From NCBI GenBank assembly GCA_016789705.1, contig JAEUQR010000077.1:1-37996 (forward strand): DNA of 37,996 bases. Reading direction: 5' to 3'. Positions 32,676 through 37,996 of this stretch are shown piece after piece. Numbering within the stretch: position 1 is the stretch's first letter; each line of letters opens with the position of its first letter. Source of the DNA: Acidobacteriota bacterium. Lineage in GTDB: Bacteria; Acidobacteriota; Vicinamibacteria; Vicinamibacterales; UBA2999. The notes below the pieces were generated by a model. That model made no database searches, was not told the origin of the DNA, and saw only the letters and a list, made by a program, of their open reading frames with translations. Position numbers and translations under genes: made by a program.

Positions 32676-33425
32676 ATGTCCACGCCACCGAATCGCCACC
32701 GCCGCAACGCCCTGCGCACGCTGGGCGCGGCTTTCGTGACCGCGCCGCTCGGCGCCGCCCTCGGGTGCTCGTCCGACCCCTCCACGCCCACGTCGTCCAC
32801 CAGCACCGGCACGACCACCACGACCACCGGCGGCACGTCGTCGCAGTGTGTCGAGTCCGCCACCGAAACCCGCGGGCCGTACCCCGACATCACCGGCATG
32901 GCGAACAACCAGGCCTTCTACCGGCAGGACATCCGCGAAGGCCGCACCGGCACCGTGCTCACCGTGAACTTCACCGTGGTAAACGTGCGAAATGCGTGCG
33001 CGCCGGTGGGCAACGCATCGGTCGAAATCTGGCAGTGTGATGCCGAGGGCCGCTACTCGGAATACGCGCAGGGGAACTTCGACGGGCGCGGCCAGACGTT
33101 TCTTCGCGGCCTGCAGGTCACGAATGCGTCTGGGCAGTGTTCGTTCACCACGATCTACCCGGGCTGGTATCAGGGCCGGGCCACGCACATCCACGTCGAC
33201 GTCCTCGTGAACGGCCAGCGCGTCAAGTCCACACAGATGGCGTTTCCGGAAGACGTCTCGTCGCAGGTCTACGCGCAGGGTGTCTACGCGCCGAAGGGAC
33301 AGAACACCACGACCAACGCGCGTGACAATGTGTTCTCGGATGGCACGTCCACCGAGATGGCGACGGTGACTGGCAGCACCGCGGCCGGTTACGGCGCGGC
33401 GCTCACCGTGGGCATCTCGATCTAG
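32676..33425 (+). CDS. Exported intradiol ring-cleavage dioxygenase-like lipoprotein
   Basis: A 249-residue protein of the protocatechuate 3,4-dioxygenase (beta-like) fold. The N-terminus has NRHRRNALRTLG and a lipobox ending LGAALGC, which together suggest Tat-dependent export and a lipid anchor. A Ser/Thr-rich linker follows. Candidate Fe(III) ligands are all present: Y127 (GRYSEYA), Y165 in YPGWYQGR, and H171 and H173 in THIHVDV. Cytosolic catechol dioxygenases lack such signals, but exported members are known in several phyla; the substrate is unknown and may be a lignin- or humus-derived phenol. GAGGAGG before the ATG at 32676 decides the start over an in-frame ATG six codons upstream. 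Confidence 0.85.
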   Translation: MSTPPNRHRRNALRTLGAAFVTAPLGAALGCSSDPSTPTSSTSTGTTTTTTGGTSSQCVESATETRGPYPDITGMANNQAFYRQDIREGRTGTVLTVNFTVVNVRNACAPVGNASVEIWQCDAEGRYSEYAQGNFDGRGQTFLRGLQVTNASGQCSFTTIYPGWYQGRATHIHVDVLVNGQRVKSTQMAFPEDVSSQVYAQGVYAPKGQNTTTNARDNVFSDGTSTEMATVTGSTAAGYGAALTVGISI

Positions 33426-33452
33426 CCGCGAGGGCTGCGGCGGGGCGCCGGC

Positions 33453-34871
33453 CTACGGCACGACGACGCGCACATCCGCCGACACCGGACTCGGCCCGAC
33501 TTCGTTGATGGCCTTCACGCGCACGTAGTACACACCCGGCGGCACGCCCGGTATCGCGATGGTGGTGGTGCGTCCAAGGCGTACCGATCCGGCGCGCTGA
33601 CCAGGTGCGAAGCCGAACTCCAGCTCGAACTCCGTCGTGTCGCCCGGATCCGTCCAGGCGATCTGGACGGTGCTGCCCGTGATGGTGGACGTGACGGCCG
33701 TGGGGGCGAACGGTGAGCGAACGAGCACGGCGTGCGCCCGGCATGTCAGGGGAGACAAGCGAGAGCCGATCATGCCGCCGCCGGGGCCGAGCCTGGCCAG
33801 CACGTCGGCGGATTCACGACGTGCACCGTTCGGATGCAGCGCGTCCACCGTGATGGCGTTGCACGTGAACTCGAGCACGTCATTGCTCCCGGTGCGCCCG
33901 ATACTGACGACGGTTTGGCGTGTTTCGGTGCGCACCGTGTAGGCGCCAGTCATCCAGCGCCCCGGCAGGCTCTGCGCCGTGCGCGACATGCCGTTGTCGG
34001 GCGGCATGAACGCGATGCGCGTGCGGCCGATCTCGGTGAGCAACAGAGGGTCGACGGCCACGAGGAAGTCGCCCTGGCGCACGAGCAGCAACTGCCGCGC
34101 GGCGTCCACGATCGTATTGGCGGCCGAGAACTGATCGGCGGTCGCAAGGGTCACGCCGGTCGTGGCGTCGATCGCCTCGAGAACGCCGTGATCGACCCAC
34201 ACGATCCGGCCACTCGCATCGGTGCGGATCGCGCTGATGACCCCCGATCGCTTCCACCGGCGCAGCTCCTGACCGGTCGTGGCGTTCACGGCCACGACCC
34301 AGGTGACGCGCGCGCCGTTCTCGAACGCGGCGTCGAGGTAGAAGAGCTCGTCGGTCTCGGCAGCGTAGGCGGCTTCCAGCCCGCCAAGCTGCGTGGCGCC
34401 GAGTTGCACGGCCGGCCGTCCCTCCAGGTCGATGGCCCATACCTCATTGGCGAAAGGGCCGAAGAAGCCGGTCACGAAGAGCCGCGGGCGATGCGAGTCA
34501 CGTTCGACGACCTTCACGTTGCCGAGGCGCATCACCCCGAACGTTCTGGGCAGGAGGCTGCTGGCATCGATCAGGGTGCGCGTGCGGCGGTCGAATGCCG
34601 CGAGAGTCCCGAACGTGGTCCAGGCAACGTAGCGCCCACCGGCGACAGCGAGGATCTCACCTGCCGGCCGCAGGAACGATCCAGTGGGCTCGACACCGTT
34701 GGGCAACGGCGTCACCGCCCGCACAGCGCCGAAGCCGGCGACGCTGGCGTCGACCTCCACCATGCGGGTCTGGTTGTTGACGAAGGTGAGGAGCTCGATG
34801 CGCTCCTGCGCCTGCGCGGGCACCGCGAGCAGGACACACAGGGCGATTGGCGTGACACGAAGACGGGACAT
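33453..34871 (-). CDS. Secreted beta-propeller protein with C-terminal fibronectin III domain
   Basis: A 472-residue exported protein of unknown function. A signal peptide (about 1-22, AQAQE) is followed by repeated beta-rich units that look like a WD40/PQQ-type propeller (VAWTTFGTLAAFDRRTRTLI, EVWAIDLEGRPAVQLG, VVAVNATTGQELRRW). From about 385 a fibronectin type III fold follows (VQIAWTDPGDTTEFELEFGF, GVYYVRVKAINEVG). The ATG at 34871 has GGAGG six bases upstream and starts directly before the signal peptide; a longer in-frame start would place charged residues before it. The ribosome-binding site lies in the palindrome CCTCCGCGGAGG. It probably works as a surface or periplasmic binding protein. 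Confidence 0.75.
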   Translation of the reverse strand: MSRLRVTPIALCVLLAVPAQAQERIELLTFVNNQTRMVEVDASVAGFGAVRAVTPLPNGVEPTGSFLRPAGEILAVAGGRYVAWTTFGTLAAFDRRTRTLIDASSLLPRTFGVMRLGNVKVVERDSHRPRLFVTGFFGPFANEVWAIDLEGRPAVQLGATQLGGLEAAYAAETDELFYLDAAFENGARVTWVVAVNATTGQELRRWKRSGVISAIRTDASGRIVWVDHGVLEAIDATTGVTLATADQFSAANTIVDAARQLLLVRQGDFLVAVDPLLLTEIGRTRIAFMPPDNGMSRTAQSLPGRWMTGAYTVRTETRQTVVSIGRTGSNDVLEFTCNAITVDALHPNGARRESADVLARLGPGGGMIGSRLSPLTCRAHAVLVRSPFAPTAVTSTITGSTVQIAWTDPGDTTEFELEFGFAPGQRAGSVRLGRTTTIAIPGVPPGVYYVRVKAINEVGPSPVSADVRVVVP

Positions 34872-34877
34872 CGAGTA

Positions 34878-34950
34878 CCTCCGCGGAGGGGGCGGGATGC
34901 CTTCGCACTCGTGCAATTGCCGGGCCCGCGCACCCGGCCTGATTGGCCGG
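34878..34950 (-). promoter_or_regulatory. Structured leader of the propeller/FN3 gene
   Basis: Two inverted repeats lie in the leader: the perfect palindrome CCTCCGCGGAGG (34878-34889), which contains the ribosome-binding site, and CCGGCC/GGCCGG (34934-34950). Either could affect translation; this is inference from position only. Confidence 0.25.
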
Positions 34951-34987
34951 CGATTCGCGAGCTACGGGGGGAAGGCTGTGGCGATGC

Positions 34988-35007
34988 GACCACACCGAAG
35001 TGTGGCC
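34988..35007 (-). terminator. UUCG-loop hairpin after the small secreted-protein gene
   Basis: On the minus strand GGCCACAC-TTCG-GTGTGGTC forms an 8-bp stem (one G-U pair) closed by the very stable C(UUCG)G tetraloop. It lies 15 bp past the stop codon. No U tract follows. Confidence 0.5.
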
Positions 35008-35022
35008 GTTTCACCGCGGCCT

Positions 35023-35400
35023 CTACTGCTCGGCGCGTTTGCCCGTAAAGGGCGCCACGCCCATGCCGTAGTCCATCTCGCCCTTCATCTCGTCGCCGGT
35101 GATGGCGGCCTTGGTCGTGATGGTCATCGGGCCCTGCGGACCGGCGATGTCGAACGTGAAGGTGACCGTGCCGTCCTTGACGGTGCCGGTGAACTTCGAT
35201 TCGCCCATGTCACTGCCGAGGGTCCCAGTGACGGTCTCGCCATCAACGGCCAGCACCAGATCTGCTTTCGTGGCGCCCTGCGGGCTGTCGACGTCGAGGG
35301 TCCAGCGGCCCGCCACGCCGGCCTGCGCCAGCACCAGCGAGGAGGTCAGGGCGATGGCGCCCGCGGCCGCGAGGAGACGTGCAAGGAAGGATGAGGCCAT
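35023..35400 (-). CDS. Small secreted protein of unknown function
   Basis: A 125-residue protein with a signal peptide (about 1-26, LVLAQA) and one beta-rich domain: GRWTLDVDSPQGATKADLVL, VTGTLGSDMGESKFTGTV, VTFTFDIAGPQGPMTITT. It has alternating short strands and Gly turns, resembling a lipocalin-like or small beta-barrel fold. I know similar small exported proteins from Acidobacteriota but no function. The ATG at 35400 follows the extended -10 box TG-C-TACGCT by 8 nt and leads directly into the signal peptide; the frame is open upstream but without such features. Confidence 0.75.
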   Translation of the reverse strand: MASSFLARLLAAAGAIALTSSLVLAQAGVAGRWTLDVDSPQGATKADLVLAVDGETVTGTLGSDMGESKFTGTVKDGTVTFTFDIAGPQGPMTITTKAAITGDEMKGEMDYGMGVAPFTGKRAEQ

Positions 35401-35408
35401 GACGCGGG

Positions 35409-35417
35409 AGCGTAGCA
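35409..35417 (-). promoter_or_regulatory. Extended -10 box (TGCTACGCT) of the small secreted-protein gene
   Basis: On the minus strand TG-C-TACGCT ends 8 nt before the ATG, with no ribosome-binding site between. The -35 is not recognisable. Confidence 0.45.
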
Positions 35418-35435
35418 CAGGCCCGACCCGGCCGG

Positions 35436-35765
35436 TCAGGGGTTCACGCGCACCTGCACGTCGCCGTCCACGACCCGCACGTCGTGGCGGGTGACGCCGT
35501 TGTTCGGGTCCTGCGCGAGCCGCCCGGTGCGGATGTCGTAGCTCCAGCCGTGCCAGGGGCAGGTCACTTCGTCGTGGGCGTCGATCTCGCCTTCGCAGAG
35601 CGGTCCCGCATGGTGCAGACACAGGTTGTCGATGGCGTGGAAGCCGTCGTCCAGGCGGAAGAGCGCCACGTGGCGCCCCTCGACCTTCACGAAGTGGCCG
35701 CCCGGGCCGAAGGCCTCGGCGCGGCCCACGCTCACGAATTCACCCGAGAGGGGCGCGAGCGGCAT
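35436..35765 (-). CDS. Rieske [2Fe-2S] ferredoxin-type protein
   Basis: A 109-residue single-domain Rieske protein. The cluster ligands are C49-x-H51 (LCLHHAG) and C69-x2-H72 (CPWHGWSYD). It has no signal peptide or membrane segment, so it should be a soluble cytoplasmic electron carrier, similar to dioxygenase ferredoxins or NirD. It begins 4 bp after the M28 peptidase stop and has no evident ribosome-binding site, so translation probably depends on coupling. Its redox partner is not in the window; the dioxygenase-like gene nearby is exported and not of the Rieske type, so it is not an obvious partner. Confidence 0.9.
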   Translation of the reverse strand: MPLAPLSGEFVSVGRAEAFGPGGHFVKVEGRHVALFRLDDGFHAIDNLCLHHAGPLCEGEIDAHDEVTCPWHGWSYDIRTGRLAQDPNNGVTRHDVRVVDGDVQVRVNP

Positions 35766-35769
35766 GTGG

Positions 35770-37584
35770 CTACTTGCGCGCCGACGGCGTGAGCGTCGTT
35801 TCCCGGCGCTCGGTGCCGCGCATGTAGACGAGCTTCACGGCCACGTTCACCTTGAGCGCTTCGAGCGCGTAGGTGTAGTCGTAGATGTTGGCGATGGTCT
35901 GCTCGCCGATCTGCACGATGACGTCGCCCTTCTGCAGGCCGGCCTGTTCCGCCGGACCGCCGCCGATGACGCCGCCGAGCAGCAGCCCCTTCACGTCGGT
36001 CGCGTAGTCGGGAATCGTGCCGGTGAAGATGCGCACGCCGGCGCGGCCGCCGCCCGACTGCTGCGCCTGTTCGACCTTGGCGAAGGCGAGCGTGTCGGGC
36101 TGGTCGCCGACGCGGCTGGCGAGCGCGACGGCGAAGTCCACCACGCGGTCGAGGTCTTCGTAGTTGATCTTGTCGGCGGTATCCGACGGCTTGTGGTAGT
36201 CGATGTGCGTGCCGGTGAAGAAGGCAAGGCTAGGCACGCTCGCCTGGTTGAAGCTCGCGACGTCGGTCGGCTGGTAGGGATCGTCCTGCAGCACAAGGTC
36301 GAAGCCGGCGGCCACGTTGGCGCGTTCGATGAGCGGACGCCAGCCCGGACTCGAGCCCACCGCCTGCACGGTGAGCTTGTTGTCCTGCATGCGGCCCACC
36401 ATGTCGAAGTTGAAGTAGCCGGCGAGCTGGTCGTTCGGCACCGGCGGCGTCGTGACGAACGCGTTGGAGCCGATGAGGCCGATTTCTTCGGCAGACCAGA
36501 AGCCGAGCATCACGTGCCGGCTGCGCGTCCGCTTCTTCGCCAGTTCGCGCCCGGCGGCGAGCACGGCGGCCGTGCCCGAGGCATTGTCGTCGGCGCCGTA
36601 GTGGATCTTGCCGGCGTCCTCCTTCGTGGCGAGCGAGTTGCCGTGGCTGCCGCGCCCGAGGTGATCGTAGTGCGCGCCGAGCGCCACCCATGGCTTCGGA
36701 AGCGCGATGCGCGCCGTCGCCGGCAGGTAACCCACCACATTGAAGCCTTCCTGCTTCTCGCGCACCACGGCGGTCTTCACCGTGGCGGTCACGCCCGGCA
36801 GCGCGAAGCCGGCCGTGTGCGGATTGCCCGAATCGAACGACTTCTGGATCTCCTCGAGCGTCTTGTCCCTCACGCCGGCGAAGAGGGCCTTCGCGGCCGC
36901 GTCGGACACGCTCGCGGCGACGATGCCCGAACCGGCGAGCGCCGTGTCGAAACTCATCGGAATGGTCTGCCCGGCGTTCGGTGACCGCGGACCGGTCACG
37001 ACGAGCAGGGCCTTCGCCCCGCGCTGCCGCGCCTGCATCGCCTTGTAGCGCAGGTCGGCGTAGCGCGACAGGATCTGCCGTGTCTTCTGATCCGCATCCT
37101 CGGGGAAGTAGCGGAACACAACGACGACCTTATCCTTCACGTCGAGCGTGGCGTAGCTGTCGTAGCCGAAGTTCTGCGAGTCGGGCACGACCAGGCCGTA
37201 GCCGGCGAACACGACCTCGCCGCTGGCTTCGGCGTTGTCCGAGAACGACAGTGCCTGCACGTCGGCGGTGGCGCGGAACGCCGTGGACGCGACCGCGAGC
37301 GTCGTGCCGCCGTCCTTCACGCCGGCCGTGAAGCTGAAGGGCAGGCGGAAGTCCTTCTGCCCGGGCAGCGGCTGCGCGCCCATCTTCTTCAGCTCGGCCA
37401 CCAGATGATCGGCGGCGAGTTTCGCACCCTCCGATCCGGCCTGACGTCCGGCCAGGCGATCAGAGGCCAGCACCGTGACATCGGCGCGGGTCTTCGAGGC
37501 CGCCGGTGCCGCGGATTGTGCGAGGGCGACGGCCGGCGCGACGAGTGTGACAACGAGACTTATGCGGACTAGTGCGCGGGTCAT
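35770..37584 (-). CDS. Secreted M28 aminopeptidase with PA and PDZ domains
   Basis: A 604-residue metallopeptidase. A signal peptide (about 1-22) is followed by an N-terminal region with a PA-like domain (about 95-260: GEVVFAGYGLVVPDSQNFGY, DVKDKVVVVFRYFP). The M28 catalytic domain (about 285-490) holds zinc ligands and catalytic residues in H305-Y-D307 (GAHYDHLG), D332-D333 (GADDNASG), E366-E367 (WSAEEIGLIG), the Asp of YFNFDMVGR and the His of HIDYHKPSDT. A C-terminal PDZ domain (about 510-600: GGVIGGGPAEQAGLQKGDVI) may bind substrates or partners. It starts 7 bp after the PD40 gene and ends 4 bp before the Rieske gene, so the three form an operon. Confidence 0.92.
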   Translation of the reverse strand: MTRALVRISLVVTLVAPAVALAQSAAPAASKTRADVTVLASDRLAGRQAGSEGAKLAADHLVAELKKMGAQPLPGQKDFRLPFSFTAGVKDGGTTLAVASTAFRATADVQALSFSDNAEASGEVVFAGYGLVVPDSQNFGYDSYATLDVKDKVVVVFRYFPEDADQKTRQILSRYADLRYKAMQARQRGAKALLVVTGPRSPNAGQTIPMSFDTALAGSGIVAASVSDAAAKALFAGVRDKTLEEIQKSFDSGNPHTAGFALPGVTATVKTAVVREKQEGFNVVGYLPATARIALPKPWVALGAHYDHLGRGSHGNSLATKEDAGKIHYGADDNASGTAAVLAAGRELAKKRTRSRHVMLGFWSAEEIGLIGSNAFVTTPPVPNDQLAGYFNFDMVGRMQDNKLTVQAVGSSPGWRPLIERANVAAGFDLVLQDDPYQPTDVASFNQASVPSLAFFTGTHIDYHKPSDTADKINYEDLDRVVDFAVALASRVGDQPDTLAFAKVEQAQQSGGGRAGVRIFTGTIPDYATDVKGLLLGGVIGGGPAEQAGLQKGDVIVQIGEQTIANIYDYTYALEALKVNVAVKLVYMRGTERRETTLTPSARK

Positions 37585-37591
37585 GACGTCC

Positions 37592-37996
37592 TCAGTTCTT
37601 GCGCGGCGGCGCGGCCTTGATGGCCTTGAGCGCCGCCTCGTGGTTCCACTGCGCCAGGAAGATCTGCCCGGCGCCGCCGCCCGAACGCGCCGACGTGAAG
37701 GCGATCTGCCTGCCGTCCGGCGAGGGCACGGGCAGCCCGTCGAATCCGTCCGAGTAGGTCACGCGTACCGGCTCCTTCGTGCCGGCGGCGTCCACCATGA
37801 ACACCTCGAAATTCTCGAAGCCCAGCTTGTTCGACGCAAAGAGGATGTACTCGCCCGAGACATGCATGTAGGGCGCCCAGCTCATCGCCTTGAAGTTGGT
37901 GATCTGCTTCTTGTCGGTGCCGTCGAGGTTCATCGTCCAGACGTCGGCGATGAGGCCCTGTTCGTCGAAGCGCCGCCACAGGATCTTCTTGCCGTC
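37592..37996 (-). CDS. PD40/TolB-like beta-propeller protein, C-terminal part
   Basis: The last 134 residues of a WD40-like PD40 propeller protein whose start lies beyond the window. Typical blades are visible: DVWTMNLDGTDKKQITNF, EYILFASNKLGFENFEVFMV and LPVPSPDGRQIAFTSARSGG. The frame is open to the window edge. Such proteins are usually periplasmic TolB-like binders or propeller domains of larger peptidases. It is the first visible gene of an operon with the M28 peptidase. Confidence 0.85.
   Translation of the reverse strand, partial: DGKKILWRRFDEQGLIADVWTMNLDGTDKKQITNFKAMSWAPYMHVSGEYILFASNKLGFENFEVFMVDAAGTKEPVRVTYSDGFDGLPVPSPDGRQIAFTSARSGGGAGQIFLAQWNHEAALKAIKAAPPRKN

Noticed and set aside
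1..37996. tRNA, rRNA or CRISPR arrays
   Set aside because: I saw no cloverleaf with a CCA-type acceptor, no rRNA signature and no regularly spaced direct repeats; the CHAT gene is therefore not part of a visible CRISPR locus.

Overview
The window is G+C-rich (by eye about two thirds or more) and densely coded. It reads as a chromosomal segment of an Acidobacteriota bacterium, most likely of the Vicinamibacteria (old subdivision 6). The pointers are an Oar-type TonB-dependent receptor with an N-terminal carboxypeptidase-regulatory fold, a DUF1592 cytochrome / DUF1552 Tat protein / secreted ankyrin-repeat operon, many secreted peptidases, a TPR-CHAT protein beside a sigma factor, and frequent promoter-on-start-codon (leaderless) genes. 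The phylum assignment is inference from gene content; no rRNA is present.

Layout. 1-410: broken left end of an IS110-family insertion sequence on the minus strand. 411-793: non-coding, with an imperfect inverted repeat. 808-7564: SurA-like lipoprotein PPIase, secreted M14 carboxypeptidase, a convergent GT-C-like membrane protein, and a serine beta-lactamase-like hydrolase. 7565-7942: a candidate 26-residue micro-gene and two strong hairpins. 7943-13600 (minus): DUF1592, DUF1552 and ankyrin operon. 13875-16727: TonB-dependent Oar-like receptor. 16923-22326: sigma factor, membrane anti-sigma factor, membrane TPR-CHAT protease and a sigma-2-only mini-protein. 22425-25371: glycine-zipper envelope protein, M23 peptidase and M19 dipeptidase. 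25399-28029 (minus): LytS/LytT-type two-component system. 28238-32551: M20 amidohydrolase and a fused E1 alpha-beta 2-oxoacid dehydrogenase. 32676-37996: intradiol-dioxygenase-like lipoprotein, beta-propeller/FN3 protein, small secreted protein, Rieske ferredoxin, M28 aminopeptidase and the end of a PD40 propeller protein.

Functionally most of the window looks like an envelope and exported-protein toolkit: folding (PPIase), uptake (TonB receptor), peptide hydrolysis (M14, M19, M20, M28), wall remodelling (M23) and surface sensing (LytS/LytT, sigma/anti-sigma/CHAT).

The most interesting system is the sigma, anti-sigma, TPR-CHAT cluster with its extra sigma-2 mini-protein. The anti-sigma factor and the CHAT protease share a membrane topology and a juxtamembrane motif. 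This suggests that a caspase-like protease acts on the anti-sigma factor, or senses alongside it, to release the sigma factor. A second window-wide observation is that eight genes have a TA-N3-T box 6-9 nt before an ATG or GTG start and no Shine-Dalgarno that such a transcript could use, which is the signature of leaderless mRNAs.
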